DNA of 64,000 nt, taken from positions 214,560 to 278,559 of the forward strand of contig NZ_WWCN01000008.1 in NCBI RefSeq assembly GCF_009857445.1. Direction: 5' to 3'. Source of the DNA: Duganella flavida. Lineage in GTDB: Bacteria > Pseudomonadota > Gammaproteobacteria > Burkholderiales > Burkholderiaceae_D. Positions 17,766-27,641 of the stretch are shown piece by piece. The notes under the pieces are model-generated. The model was not told the DNA's origin, did no database searches, and was given only the letters and a program-made list of their open reading frames with translations. Made by a program: the position numbers and the translations under genes. The first letter of the stretch is position 1, and every line of letters starts with the position of its first letter.

Positions 17766-18826
17766 CATTCTGGCTGCGCCGCTGTGACGTTGACGCGTGC
17801 AGGGCCATCCGCCATACGGCCGATGACGGCGGCTTCGCCGAAGCCTTGATTGCGGAATATCTCCAGCACTTCATCTACGCTGCTGGCATTGCACGAGACC
17901 AGCAGACCGCCCGAGGTTTGCGGGTCGGTCAGCAGCGAGTGCTGGGCCGGCGTGATCGATTCGGCCAACGTGACGTCGCTGCCGTAGGCAGCCCAGTTGC
18001 GGCCGGAGGCGCCGGTGAAGTAGCCGTCATGCGCCAGTTGTTCTACGCCCGGCAGCAGCGGGATCTGTTTCATGTCCAGATGCGCTTCCAGCTTGGCGCC
18101 GCGCGCCAGTTCCAGCAGGTGGCCCAGCAAACCAAAGCCGGTGACGTCGGTCAGCGCGTGCACGCCGGTCAGTTCGGACAAGGCCTTGCCTGGCTTATTC
18201 AGCTTGGTGGTATTGGCGATCATGGCCTGGTAGCCCGCGTCATCGAGCGCGCCTTTTTTTAGTGCGGCCGACAGCACGCCTACGCCCAGTGGTTTGCCCA
18301 GCACCAGTACGTCGCCTGCTTTGGCGTCGGCGTTGCGCTTTACTTTCGATGGATGGATCAGGCCCATCACCACCAGCCCGTAGATCGGCTCCACCGAATC
18401 GATGGTGTGGCCGCCTGCAATCGGAATGCCCGCTTCGGCGCAAATCGATTCGCCGCCTTTGATGATCTGACCGATGGTTTCAATCGGCAGTTTGTTGATC
18501 GGCATGCCCACCAAGGCCAGCGCCATGATCGGCGTACCGCCCATCGCGTACACGTCGGAGATAGCGTTGGTGGCGGCGATGCGGCCGAAATCAAACGGAT
18601 CGTCCACGATCGGCATGAAGAAATCCGTAGTGGCGATCAGCGCCTGTTCGTCATTGAGCTTGTAGACGGCGGCATCGTCAGAGGTTTCGATCCCCACCAG
18701 CAGTTCCTTCGGCACCGCGAAACCGCTGGAGTTCTTCAGGATTTCGGACAGCACGCCGGGCGCGATTTTGCAGCCGCAGCCGCCGCCGTGGGAGAAAGAG
18801 GTCAGTTTGATTGCTTCGTTGCTCAT
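17762..18826 (-). CDS. selD: Selenide, water dikinase (selenophosphate synthase), SenC-like by context
   Basis: 354 residues. It makes selenophosphate from selenide and ATP. The catalytic motif GGGCGCK has Cys17 and Lys20 at the same positions as E. coli SelD, so the residue is Cys, not selenocysteine. Also seen: [21 protein letters not shown] (split by intervening residues), [27 protein letters not shown] and [12 protein letters not shown]. It diverges from the EgtB-like/SenA gene by only 31 bp. That pairing is the hallmark of selenoneine loci, where the selD homologue is called senC. It may also feed selenoproteins or selenouridine tRNA; no selA, selB or mnmH is in the window. Confidence 0.93.
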   Translation of the reverse strand: MSNEAIKLTSFSHGGGCGCKIAPGVLSEILKNSSGFAVPKELLVGIETSDDAAVYKLNDEQALIATTDFFMPIVDDPFDFGRIAATNAISDVYAMGGTPIMALALVGMPINKLPIETIGQIIKGGESICAEAGIPIAGGHTIDSVEPIYGLVVMGLIHPSKVKRNADAKAGDVLVLGKPLGVGVLSAALKKGALDDAGYQAMIANTTKLNKPGKALSELTGVHALTDVTGFGLLGHLLELARGAKLEAHLDMKQIPLLPGVEQLAHDGYFTGASGRNWAAYGSDVTLAESITPAQHSLLTDPQTSGGLLVSCNASSVDEVLEIFRNQGFGEAAVIGRMADGPARVNVTAAQPEC

Positions 18827-18857
18827 GATGGGAATCCTGTTGTATTACAATCGGCGC
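18827..18857. promoter_or_regulatory. 31-bp divergent gap between selD and the SenA-like gene
   Basis: The two start codons face away from each other over 31 bp, so each promoter must overlap the other gene's coding sequence or 5' end. AGGA (reverse strand) serves selD. The SenA-like ATG has a poor ribosome site. Confidence 0.5.
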
Positions 18858-20060
18858 ATGACTTCCAGCTCTTCTTCCTTCCGGAACGCCACGTCGCAGC
18901 AGCTGGCCGAGGCCCTGCAGCATGCACGGGATTATACGCTGTCGCTGTTCGAGTGTTTTGCCGCCGCCGGCATGGATGCATCACCGCGCGTGCCGCAGCT
19001 ACGCATGATTAATCCGCCTTTGTGGGAGCTGGCCCGCATCGCCTGGTTCGCCGAGTGGTACATCCTGCGCGAAGCGGCATCCAGCCACCCGGCAGACGCC
19101 AACGGCAACTGCCTGCTGACCAAGGGCGATGACTGGTTCGACGCCGAGCGCGTGCCGCAACGCGCGCGCTGGACACTGGACTTGCCGAGCACCGGCGGCG
19201 TCAAGACCTACTGCCACGAAGTGCTGGACCGCGTGCTGGATAAACTGTCGCGCGAGGCCAACACGGACGACGCCCTGTACCCCTATCGCCTGGCGCTGGC
19301 GCAGGAAGACATGCACGGCGAAGCCTTCCTCTATACCTTGCAGACACTGGGCCTGCCAGCGCCGCTGCCACATATCGGCGACGCGCAGGGCGCCTTCGCG
19401 CCGTCAGAAATCGGCTTCCCCGGCGGTGCGCTGCAACTGGGGAGCAAGGCCGGCGCCGGCTTCACATTTGATAACGAACGCGGACAGCACGCCTTCCATG
19501 TAGCGCCGTTTCGCATGGATAGTGGTTTGGTAACCAACGCCCAGTATGCAGATTTCGTCACTGATGGCGGCTACGACAACCGCCAGTTCTGGAGCAATGC
19601 GGGCGCGGATTGGCTGATGCGGCAGGAGCGTTCCGCACCGCGTTTCTGGCAGCGCGACGGCGGGCAGTGGCGCACCATGCGCTTTGGGAAGCTGTCCACG
19701 CTGGGTGGAGGCGAGCCGGTAAGGCACGTGAATCTATATGAAGCACAGGCCTATTGCGCCTGGGCCGGACGCCGCCTGCCCACGGAAGCCGAATGGGAGT
19801 ATGCCGCGCTTTCGGGCCACCCAGCCTTCCGCTGGGGCCAGCTGTGGGAGTGGACTGCCTCGCCGTTCGAGCCTTATCCCGGTTTCGAGGCGGACCGTTA
19901 CCGCGAATACTCCGCACCGTGGTTCCACACCCACCAGGTGCTGCGTGGTGCTTCATTCGCTACGCCATCGCGTTTTGGCTCGGCCAAATTCCGTCATTTT
20001 CAGCTGCCGGAGCGCGACGATCTCTTTGCAGGATTCCGCACCTGCGCCTGGCCCGGATAG
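18858..20060 (+). CDS. senA: EgtB-like selenoneine synthase SenA-type protein, with altered iron-ligand positions
   Basis: 400 residues: an N-terminal DinB_2-like domain (1-165) and a C-terminal FGE-like domain (195-400) with [38 protein letters not shown] and GFRTCAWPG. The layout and selD neighbour fit SenA, which joins hercynine to a selenosugar. At the positions aligned with EgtB ligands I read WELAR (Arg60 where EgtB has His44) and QEDMHGE (Gln149, His153, Glu155 where EgtB has HX3HXE). Two of three expected His ligands are thus replaced. It may be a variant, an inactive copy or use another metal site. The start ATG is at 18858; earlier in-frame ATGs lie in the selD 5' end. Confidence 0.8.
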   Translation: MTSSSSSFRNATSQQLAEALQHARDYTLSLFECFAAAGMDASPRVPQLRMINPPLWELARIAWFAEWYILREAASSHPADANGNCLLTKGDDWFDAERVPQRARWTLDLPSTGGVKTYCHEVLDRVLDKLSREANTDDALYPYRLALAQEDMHGEAFLYTLQTLGLPAPLPHIGDAQGAFAPSEIGFPGGALQLGSKAGAGFTFDNERGQHAFHVAPFRMDSGLVTNAQYADFVTDGGYDNRQFWSNAGADWLMRQERSAPRFWQRDGGQWRTMRFGKLSTLGGGEPVRHVNLYEAQAYCAWAGRRLPTEAEWEYAALSGHPAFRWGQLWEWTASPFEPYPGFEADRYREYSAPWFHTHQVLRGASFATPSRFGSAKFRHFQLPERDDLFAGFRTCAWPG

Positions 20061-20122
20061 TTTCGCTTTTGGCGGGGGCTCTGCTATGCTTTTTGTTTTC
20101 GATAAAAACAAGGGCGCCCTCC

Positions 20123-21403
20123 ATGAAACTGAAGCATCTCCTGATTTCTACCGCCATCCTGGGCGCGGTTGCGCAAACCAACGCAGCGGACCAAGTCACT
20201 GTGATCCGCGCCGGTAAGCTGGTCGACGTGGTCGCCGGCGCCGTGCTGAAAGACCAATCCATCGTTATCACCGGCGAGCGCATTAGCGCCGTCGGCCCGA
20301 CCGCTTCGATCACCGTGCCGGCGGGCGCCAAGGTGATCGACCTGTCGGCGCAGACCGTGCTGCCAGGCCTGATCGACATGCATACCCACCTGACCGCTGA
20401 TCCTTATCTGAGCGGCTACAACTCGCTGGGCGTATCGGACACCCGCGCCGCGCTGTACGGCGTACGTTCCGCGCGTAAAACGCTGGAAGCCGGTTTCACC
20501 ACCGTCCGTAACGTCGGCGCCGGCGGCTTTGGCGACGTGGCGCTGCGCGATGCCATCAACGACGGCGACTTTATCGGCCCGCGCATGCGCACCGCTGGTT
20601 ACGCCATCGGCATCAAGGGCGGCCACTGCGACGAAAACCTGCTGCCGCCGGATATGAACTTCACCGGCCGCGGCGTGGCCGACGGCCCGTGGGAAGCGCG
20701 CGCCAAGGTGCGCGAGATGGCCAAGTACGGTGCGGATGTGATCAAGATCTGCGCATCCGGCGGCGTGCTGTCGAAAGGTGACGAGCCGGGCGCACAGCAG
20801 TACACGCTGGAGGAGATGCAAGCCATCGTCAACGAAGCGCATAAGCTGGGCCGCAAGGTGGCAGCGCACGCCCACGGCACCAGCGCGATTCACGATGCGA
20901 TTGTCGCCGGTGTGGATTCGATTGAACACGCAAGCCTGATCGATGAAGCCAACATCAAGCTGGCGAAAGAGAAGGGCACCTACCTGGTGATGGATATCTA
21001 CGACGATGACTTCATTCTGCAGGAAGGCGAGAAGGCCGGCATGTTGCCGGAGTCGATCGAAAAAGAAAAAGCACTCGGCCAGCTGCAGCGCGATAACTTC
21101 CGCAAAGCCTTCAACGGCGGCGCCAAAATGGCCTTCGGTACCGACGCCGGCGTTTATCCGCACGGCGACAACGCCAAGCAGTTCTACTACATGGTCAAAT
21201 ACGGCATGAACTCGATGCAGGCCATCCAGGCTGCGACCATCAACGCCGCCGACCTGCTGGGCTGGAAAGACCGCGTCGGTTCGATCAGCGCGGGCAAGTT
21301 CGCCGACATCATCGCCGTCAAGGGCAATGCAGCCGAAGACGCCACCGAACTGACCAAAGTGTCGTTTGTAATGAAGGGCGGTACGGTAGTCCGTCAGCAG
21401 TAA
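20123..21403 (+). CDS. Exported amidohydrolase (M38-like, Xaa-Pro dipeptidase type)
   Basis: 426 residues with signal peptide MKLKHLLISTAILGAVAQTNA. The amidohydrolase core is visible: LPGLIDMHTHL (metal HxH), GADVIKICASGG (candidate carbamylated Lys), KVAAHAHGTSAI and SIEHASLID (metal His residues) and AFGTDAGVYPHGDN (catalytic Asp). The C-terminus carries GSISAGKFADIIAV, the second beta-sandwich. It likely hydrolyses a peptide or cyclic amide in the periplasm. It starts 62 bp after the SenA-like gene, so it may be read through, but no functional link is known. Confidence 0.9.
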   Translation: MKLKHLLISTAILGAVAQTNAADQVTVIRAGKLVDVVAGAVLKDQSIVITGERISAVGPTASITVPAGAKVIDLSAQTVLPGLIDMHTHLTADPYLSGYNSLGVSDTRAALYGVRSARKTLEAGFTTVRNVGAGGFGDVALRDAINDGDFIGPRMRTAGYAIGIKGGHCDENLLPPDMNFTGRGVADGPWEARAKVREMAKYGADVIKICASGGVLSKGDEPGAQQYTLEEMQAIVNEAHKLGRKVAAHAHGTSAIHDAIVAGVDSIEHASLIDEANIKLAKEKGTYLVMDIYDDDFILQEGEKAGMLPESIEKEKALGQLQRDNFRKAFNGGAKMAFGTDAGVYPHGDNAKQFYYMVKYGMNSMQAIQAATINAADLLGWKDRVGSISAGKFADIIAVKGNAAEDATELTKVSFVMKGGTVVRQQ

Positions 21404-21496
21404 TGTGCTGCTAATGGTCTCGCAGGTCATCATGCTGGCTCGCGAGGCCATGTGGGCGGTGTAGGGAGAAGTTGTTTTTCTTTTTATACTGGTTGA

Positions 21497-22765
21497 ATGC
21501 GTGCTTTACTTCTCTCTGTATTGTTGGTGCTGAGCGCTTGTGGTGGTGGTTCCGGTTCCTCCTCCGGAAATGCCACCGCAGGTAGTTCTTCCAGCGGCTC
21601 CACTGCCTCCACCACCTTTTCCGTTTCCGATCCCGCCACCGTTGGTTCGCTGGCAGCGATGACGGACGCGCTGGTGGTCGGCGATCATATCGTGGTGCGT
21701 TCGCGCTCCGCCTCCTTCGTCACCAAGAATGGCCAGCCGGCGTATGCGGGCACGCGGCTTAGCGTGCTGGATAAGCAGGGCAAGCTGGTCTCCAGCACCG
21801 ACTACGGTTTCTCGCTGGCCGCCGGCTACACAGGCGAGTGGCTGATGCTGCTGTCGCCGGATGGCTTCATCATGGTGCAGGCCAGCGCCGGTACCAAGTT
21901 GCTGCACTTCGACGCGCAGGCCAAGCTGGCCGGCAGCGCCACCGATCTTTATCCGGTCGTAGCGGCGACATCCACCACTGAATATGCGGCGGCCGAAAAC
22001 GGCGGCGCGGTGGATGGTAACGGCTTCTGGGTGGCCACTACTTTCTCGCTGCTGCCGGTCACTGACAAGACCCAGTATGTGCTCAAGCTGTGCAAATTCG
22101 ATTTCAACGGCAAGCAGCTTACGCCGCCATTCATGATTTCCACCTCGGCGTTGCATCCGCGCGTGGCGGCGGACGGCGGCGTAGTGCTCGCATCATGGAT
22201 GGAAGGTGGCGGCGCCACGCTGGCCATGTGGGCCAAGGGCGCGGGCGCCCCGACCATCCGCTCAATCAATACCGGCGGCTCGCAGCCCTATCCGGTAGCG
22301 CTTAACGCCAGCGGAAAAATGGGCGTGCTGTGGAACGGTAAAGCCACCATCACCACCACCGGCGGTGTGATGGGAGTGGCGGTCGATAACAACGGCGCGC
22401 CAGTGCTGCCCACCGGCCGCACCGACCTGACGCAGGAGACTCTGTCCACCAACTGGAACGGCAACCCGCATGAGACGGAGATCGATGCGCATGCCTTCAG
22501 CGGCGGCCTCTCCATCGCCAGCAGCGTGTATGGAACGTTCAAGACTGGAGACCCGAGCAGCGATATACTGGTGCTGGCCGATTACACGATCGGTTCAGAT
22601 GCGCTGTCGGCGCAAACGCCGTCGGTATCCCGCTTCATCCTGCCTGGCCGCGCCGCGCTGGGCACTAGTCCCGTGTTCCGCCAGATGCTGTTTGCCGATC
22701 ACGCCGTGCTGCTGGCCGGCGACGACGATCACCTGTTGGCTTATAACGTCACGCGCAGCCGCTGA
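21497..22765 (+). CDS. Lipoprotein of unknown function
   Basis: 422 residues. It begins MRALLLSVLLVLSACGGG, with a lipobox ending at Cys15, followed by about 35 residues of Gly/Ser/Ala/Thr linker. The remainder is beta-rich with repeated motifs of the form V(V)LASW and G-K-x-G-V-L, suggestive of a beta-propeller, but no named domain was recognised. It stands alone between the amidohydrolase and the chemoreceptor. Confidence 0.7.
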   Translation: MRALLLSVLLVLSACGGGSGSSSGNATAGSSSSGSTASTTFSVSDPATVGSLAAMTDALVVGDHIVVRSRSASFVTKNGQPAYAGTRLSVLDKQGKLVSSTDYGFSLAAGYTGEWLMLLSPDGFIMVQASAGTKLLHFDAQAKLAGSATDLYPVVAATSTTEYAAAENGGAVDGNGFWVATTFSLLPVTDKTQYVLKLCKFDFNGKQLTPPFMISTSALHPRVAADGGVVLASWMEGGGATLAMWAKGAGAPTIRSINTGGSQPYPVALNASGKMGVLWNGKATITTTGGVMGVAVDNNGAPVLPTGRTDLTQETLSTNWNGNPHETEIDAHAFSGGLSIASSVYGTFKTGDPSSDILVLADYTIGSDALSAQTPSVSRFILPGRAALGTSPVFRQMLFADHAVLLAGDDDHLLAYNVTRSR

Positions 22766-22826
22766 ACCCTGTTTGTCGTAGACAAACTCATCAATTTGCG
22801 GCATCGTCTGTCGTTTTGCAAACGGG

Positions 22827-24485
22827 ATGATGATGGAAGCGTTTAAAAAACTAAAAATTGGTACCCAGCTGGCGCTGAGCTTCGGGACGTTGACTGCGCT
22901 GATGCTGATCATGGCGACCTTCGCCATCGTACGTACCAACTCGATCACCAACGCCTTCCACAACGAGCAGCAGCTGATGGACACCAAGCTGGAGCCGATG
23001 TACGTGGCGCGCGAAGCGTTGGCGCAGACCGGCCTGGCCGCGCGTAATGCCTACATCTTTGCCGACGATGCGCAGGCCGCAAAAGAACTTACACTGCTGG
23101 ACGAGCAGCGCGCTGTCTATTTGGCCGCGCTGGAGAAAATGACCCCTGCCTTCAAGGGCGATGCCAATTTCGACAAGGTGCGCAGCGGCTTGCTGAAGAT
23201 GGCTGATGCGCTCAAGCGCGTGCGCGAGCTGCGCACTGCCGGTGACGCGCAAGCCTTCGCCGCCTTCCTGACCAACGAATGCAGCCCGTTGCGCCGCCAG
23301 ATCGTGGCCGATATCGCCGTGGTGCTGAAGGCCGCACAGGACGAGACTCGCGCCGCCAGCGCCGGCGTGGATGCGCATGCGAACGACGCCTTCCTGTGGA
23401 TCGTGCTGCAAGCGGTGCTGTCGCTGGTGGTGAGCATGGCGATTGCGTGGGTGAATACGCAGATGCTGCTCAAGCAGCTGGGCGGCGAGCCTGCCTACGC
23501 CACCGATATCGCCAACAAGATCGCCGAGGGCGACCTGTCGGTGAACGTGGAAGTGAAAGCCAACGACAAAACCAGCCTGCTACACGCGATTGCGGCCATG
23601 CGCGACAGCCTGTCGTCCATCGTCGGCCAGGTACGCGAGGGGACTAACCACATCACCACCGCCTCGTCGGAAATCGCCAGCGGCAACCGCGATCTGTCGG
23701 CGCGTACCGAGCACCAGTCGGAATCGCTGGAGAAGGTCGCCACGGCGATGGAAGAACTGACCGGCACCGTGCGCCAGAATGCGCACAACGCCATGCAGGC
23801 CAATACGCTGGCAGTGTCGGCGTCCAATGTGTCGGAGCAGGGTGGGCAGGTGATGGAGCAGGTGACTGAGACCATGGCGTCGATTAACGCGTCGTCGAAG
23901 AAGATCGCCAACATCATTTCGGTCATCGACGGCATCGCCTTCCAGACCAATATCCTGGCGTTGAACGCGGCGGTGGAAGCAGCGCGCGCCGGTGAGCAGG
24001 GGCGCGGCTTTGCTGTCGTGGCGACCGAGGTGCGCAGCCTTGCGCAGCGTTCGGCCGCAGCGGCCAAGGAAATCAAGACGCTGATCGATGACTCGGTCGA
24101 CAAAGTAGGCGCCGGCTCTGCGCAAGTGCACAAGGCCGCAGAGACCATGCATGAAGTGGTGACCAGCGTGAAACGCGTGACCGAGATCATGGGCGAAATC
24201 AGTGGCGCCAGCATGGAGCAGACGGCCGGTATCGAGCAAGTCAACAACGCCATCGGCGAAATGGACAGCATGACGCAGCAGAACACTGCGTTGGTCGAGC
24301 AGGCGTCGGCCGCCGCACAGGAGTTGCAGGACCAGGCCACCAGTCTGGCCCACGTGGTGGACGTATTCAAGCTGGAGTCGCACACCGCCAGCGTGACTGG
24401 CCTGCGTGGCCGAGCGCGCAAGCCTGCCGCTGCTCCTGCCGCATCGCACGCTGACGACGAAATCCGCCGCATCGCCAACGGTTAA
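22827..24485 (+). CDS. Methyl-accepting chemotaxis protein
   Basis: 552 residues. A membrane segment at about 13-32 is followed by a four-helix-bundle ligand domain (33-190), a second segment ([16 protein letters not shown], about 195-215), HAMP, then the cytoplasmic signalling domain with [18 protein letters not shown] and the intact hairpin tip [20 protein letters not shown]-terminal extension rich in Ala/Lys ends in [10 protein letters not shown]. The ATG at 22827 is the first of three adjacent Mets, so the exact start is uncertain. It is a useful reference for the broken chemoreceptor at 13314-14625. Confidence 0.92.
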   Translation: MMMEAFKKLKIGTQLALSFGTLTALMLIMATFAIVRTNSITNAFHNEQQLMDTKLEPMYVAREALAQTGLAARNAYIFADDAQAAKELTLLDEQRAVYLAALEKMTPAFKGDANFDKVRSGLLKMADALKRVRELRTAGDAQAFAAFLTNECSPLRRQIVADIAVVLKAAQDETRAASAGVDAHANDAFLWIVLQAVLSLVVSMAIAWVNTQMLLKQLGGEPAYATDIANKIAEGDLSVNVEVKANDKTSLLHAIAAMRDSLSSIVGQVREGTNHITTASSEIASGNRDLSARTEHQSESLEKVATAMEELTGTVRQNAHNAMQANTLAVSASNVSEQGGQVMEQVTETMASINASSKKIANIISVIDGIAFQTNILALNAAVEAARAGEQGRGFAVVATEVRSLAQRSAAAAKEIKTLIDDSVDKVGAGSAQVHKAAETMHEVVTSVKRVTEIMGEISGASMEQTAGIEQVNNAIGEMDSMTQQNTALVEQASAAAQELQDQATSLAHVVDVFKLESHTASVTGLRGRARKPAAAPAASHADDEIRRIANG

Positions 24486-24567
24486 TGAAGATGCATTAAT
24501 CACTTGCATGCAGCACGTTGCTCATTACATAATTGAAAAATAATTATCATGATGGGGAGTGTGCTGC

Positions 24568-26388
24568 ATGAAGCGCGTATTCAAATGGCTGGCGATTGCG
24601 CTGGCTACCGTGGTACTGGTGGTGGCGGCACTGATCGCCCATACGATTTACTTCAAGCCGCTGAAACTGAACTGGTTCTACACCAGGGTGTTTGCGGCAT
24701 TCGCCATCGACAGTCCGGAGATGCTGTCGTCCATGCGCATCCTGCCCGGCTGGGCGGACTTTTACAGCGCCAAGCTGGATGACGCTTCGCCCGCGCGCGA
24801 GCAAAAGGCGCTGGAGCTGGTGAAGAACAGCCTCGCCACGCTCAAACAATACGACCGCAATCAGCTGGACCGCGAAGGCCAGCTGTCGTACGACACGCTG
24901 TCCTACTACCTGCAGATACAAGCGGACGGCGAAGCGTTCGACAAGCACGACTTCCCGGTCAACCAGATGCAGGGCGTGCAAAGCGCGCTGCCGGATTTCA
25001 TGGGGCAGGTGCACCAGGTTGGAAGCAAGGTCGAGGCGGAGAACTACATCACGCGTTTGAAGCTGTTCCCGGTCAAATTCACGCAGCTGACGGAGAGCTT
25101 GCGCCTGCGTGAATCGCGCGGCATCATCCCGCCGCGCTTCACGGTGGAGAAGGTGCTCAAGCAGATGAACGGCATGATCGCCGTCGCGCCAGAGCAGCAT
25201 CCGCTGTACGTCACCTTCAAGGAAAAGCTGGACAAGATCCCCGCAGCGGAAATGGATGGCGATACGCGTACGCGCTTGCTGGCCGCCGTTGCTGGTGCTG
25301 TGAAGGACCAGGTGTATCCGGCCTATCGCGGCTTGATCAGCTACTTCGAGGCGCTGGCGCCCAAGGCCAAGGAAAACAACGGCGCATGGAGTCTGCCGAA
25401 CGGCGACGCCTACTACGCCTGGGCTGTGCGCATGCACACTACCACCAACATGACGCCGCAGCAGGTGCATGAACTGGGCCTGTCGGAAGTGGCGCGCGTG
25501 AGTACGGAGATGGACGCTATCCTGAAGTCGCAAGGCCTCAGTGATGGCACTATCGGCGCGCGCGTGCAGCAGCTGGCGCGTTCGCCCGACCAGCAATATG
25601 CGAATACCCCGGAAGGCAAGAAGGCCATGCTGGCGCAGTATCAAGCTATTTTGGATGATGTGAACAAAGGCCTGGGCAGCGCGTTCGACCTGCGTCCTAA
25701 ACTGGGCGTAAAAGTGGAGCAGGTGCCGCCGTCGTCGGAAGCGACTGCGCCGGGTGCGTATTACATGATGGGTTCTTTCGACGGCTCGCGTCCGGGCGTG
25801 TTCTACGCGAACATGCGCAATCCGGGCGATACGCCGAAATTCGCCATGCGCACGCTGGCTTATCACGAAGGCATACCAGGCCACCATTTCCAGATCGCGA
25901 TTGCGCAGGAAATGCAGGACGTGCCGTTCTTCCGCCGCGTGCTGCCGTTCACTGCCTACCAGGAAGGCTGGGCGCTGTATGCCGAGCGGCTGGCGTATGA
26001 GATGGGCTTCGAGCAGAATCCGCTCGATAACCTCGGCCGCCTGCGCGATGAGATGATGCGTGCCACGCGACTGGTGGTCGATTCGGGTATTCACTACAAG
26101 CACTGGACGCGCGAGCAGGCCATCAGCTACATGATGGATAACACCGGCATGGCCGAAGGCGATGTGACGGCGGAGATCGAGCGCTACTTCGTCGCGCCGG
26201 GGCAGGCCTTGGCGTACAAGGTCGGCATGCTGAAGATACTGGCGCTGCGCGAGCACGCCAAGCAGGAGCTGGGCGATAAATTCGATCTGAAGCAGTTCCA
26301 TAACGAAGTGCTGTCGCATGGCGCCTTGCCGCTGTCGGTGCTGGAGCGCGTGATCAATGACTGGATCGCGAAGCGCAAGCAGGCATGA
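24568..26388 (+). CDS. DUF885 family protein (zinc-peptidase-like), membrane-anchored
   Basis: 606 residues starting MKRVFKWLAIALATVVLVVAA, an N-terminal membrane anchor or uncleaved signal. The DUF885 signature LAYHEGIPGHHFQIA (HEGxPGHH) is near residue 435, followed by ALYAERLAYEMGF, the usual metal-binding Glu helix. ATG 24568 was chosen because GGGGAG lies 8 bases upstream; a GTG three codons earlier is unlikely. It overlaps the next glycosyltransferase gene by 4 bases (ATGA), so the two are translationally coupled. Confidence 0.88.
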   Translation: MKRVFKWLAIALATVVLVVAALIAHTIYFKPLKLNWFYTRVFAAFAIDSPEMLSSMRILPGWADFYSAKLDDASPAREQKALELVKNSLATLKQYDRNQLDREGQLSYDTLSYYLQIQADGEAFDKHDFPVNQMQGVQSALPDFMGQVHQVGSKVEAENYITRLKLFPVKFTQLTESLRLRESRGIIPPRFTVEKVLKQMNGMIAVAPEQHPLYVTFKEKLDKIPAAEMDGDTRTRLLAAVAGAVKDQVYPAYRGLISYFEALAPKAKENNGAWSLPNGDAYYAWAVRMHTTTNMTPQQVHELGLSEVARVSTEMDAILKSQGLSDGTIGARVQQLARSPDQQYANTPEGKKAMLAQYQAILDDVNKGLGSAFDLRPKLGVKVEQVPPSSEATAPGAYYMMGSFDGSRPGVFYANMRNPGDTPKFAMRTLAYHEGIPGHHFQIAIAQEMQDVPFFRRVLPFTAYQEGWALYAERLAYEMGFEQNPLDNLGRLRDEMMRATRLVVDSGIHYKHWTREQAISYMMDNTGMAEGDVTAEIERYFVAPGQALAYKVGMLKILALREHAKQELGDKFDLKQFHNEVLSHGALPLSVLERVINDWIAKRKQA

Positions 26389-27641
26389 AGATAGGTCTGC
26401 AAACGTGGGGTAGCCACGGCGACATCCGGCCGTTCCTGGCTCTGGCGGAAGGCTTGCAACTGGCGGGGCATGAGGTCACGCTGCTGATCACCTGCGTGGA
26501 TAGTGATGCCTACGCCGGCGTGACTTCGGCTGCCGGTGTGCGCATCCGCGTGCTGGCGTCGCCGGTCATCACGCCAGAGGAGGGCGCGGAGATTGGCTGG
26601 TCTATCCTTAGTTCGCGCGATCCCCTAAAGCAGATGTCTTTAATCCTGCGGCGTTGCTTTGGACCGGCGGAGGACGTGATGTTCTCCGCAGCCCGCGAAC
26701 TGGCGGCGGAGTCGGACCTGCTGGTGGGCCATTACTTCATGCATCCCTTGCAGATCGCGGCGGAGCATGCGGGCAAGCCCTATGTGAGCGTGCTGCTGTC
26801 GCATGCGGCGATACCGAGCGCTTACAGTCATCCGCTAGGCCTTCCGCGCATCTTCAACAAATTTTTGTGGTGGCTTACGCGTATCTTGCTGCATCGCGTG
26901 TTGAGTCCCTACGTCAATCGCTTGCGCGCGCAAGTGGGCTTGGCTGCGACCAAGGATGTGGTCAGCGATGTGTGGCTGTCGCCTTACCTGACCTTGGCCG
27001 CAGTGAGCCCGCAGATCTGCGAGCGCCAGCCGGATTGGCCGTCATCGCTGCAGGTATGCGGCTTCCTCGATATGCCGAACATCACGCTGGAAGGGCGCTT
27101 GACGGAGGAGTTGGAAGTCTTCCTCGCGGCAGGCGAGCCGCCGGTCTATATGAGCTTCGGCAGTTGGACGCCAAGCGACATTTCCAATCAAAGCGAGCAT
27201 CTGCGCCTGCTCACCGAAGCGGCCAAACTGGCAGGCTGCCGCGCCATCATCCAGACGCACGATGCAGCGGCTTGCGGCTTCCGATCGGATACGCAGATCC
27301 TGTATGTGAGCGCCTCTCCGCATCACCTGGTGTTCCCGCGTTGCGCGGCGGTGGTGCATCACGGCGGCGCCGGCACCACGCAATCGACGACGCTGGCGGG
27401 CAAACCGTCGGTGGTTGTTGCACACATCAGCGAGCAGGAACACTGGGGTAAAGAGCTGCAGCGTCTCGGCGTGGCGGGCAAACTGGCGAAGCGCAGCAGC
27501 GTCAGCGCCAAACAACTCGCTGCCCGCATCAAGGCGCTGCGTCCCGAGATGCAGGTACGAGCCACCGCCGTCGCCCGTGCAATGGCAACTGAAAATGGCG
27601 TGGCGCGAGCTGTCGCTTTGATTAATGAAAGCATGAGATGA
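26385..27641 (+). CDS. GT1-type (UGT-like) glycosyltransferase
   Basis: 418 residues. The N-terminus LQTWGSHGDIRPFLALAEGLQLAGHEV and the C-terminal sugar-nucleotide site (PRCAAVVHHGGAGTTQSTTLAGKPSVV, read in two parts) are typical of the UDP-glucuronosyltransferase/sterol-glucosyltransferase superfamily, as in macrolide and flavonol glycosyltransferases. It probably glycosylates a small hydrophobic acceptor. It is coupled by ATGA overlaps with both the DUF885 gene before it and a small exported protein after it. It is not the GT4-like selenosugar synthase SenB. Confidence 0.88.
   Translation: MKIGLQTWGSHGDIRPFLALAEGLQLAGHEVTLLITCVDSDAYAGVTSAAGVRIRVLASPVITPEEGAEIGWSILSSRDPLKQMSLILRRCFGPAEDVMFSAARELAAESDLLVGHYFMHPLQIAAEHAGKPYVSVLLSHAAIPSAYSHPLGLPRIFNKFLWWLTRILLHRVLSPYVNRLRAQVGLAATKDVVSDVWLSPYLTLAAVSPQICERQPDWPSSLQVCGFLDMPNITLEGRLTEELEVFLAAGEPPVYMSFGSWTPSDISNQSEHLRLLTEAAKLAGCRAIIQTHDAAACGFRSDTQILYVSASPHHLVFPRCAAVVHHGGAGTTQSTTLAGKPSVVVAHISEQEHWGKELQRLGVAGKLAKRSSVSAKQLAARIKALRPEMQVRATAVARAMATENGVARAVALINESMR

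Noticed and set aside
17762..18826. Selenocysteine in SelD
   Set aside because: The catalytic position reads as Cys17 (GGCGCK), with no in-frame TGA in the gene.
24520..24560. Fur-box-like AT-rich motif (ATAATTATCAT) before the DUF885 gene
   Set aside because: Only about half of a Fur consensus is present, and no iron-related gene follows.
26385..27641. Glycosyltransferase as the missing selenosugar synthase SenB
   Set aside because: Its motifs (SHGDIRPFLALA and HHGGAGTT) place it in the GT1/UGT group, whereas SenB is a GT4-like enzyme. It is also coupled to a DUF885 gene rather than to selD or the SenA-like gene.
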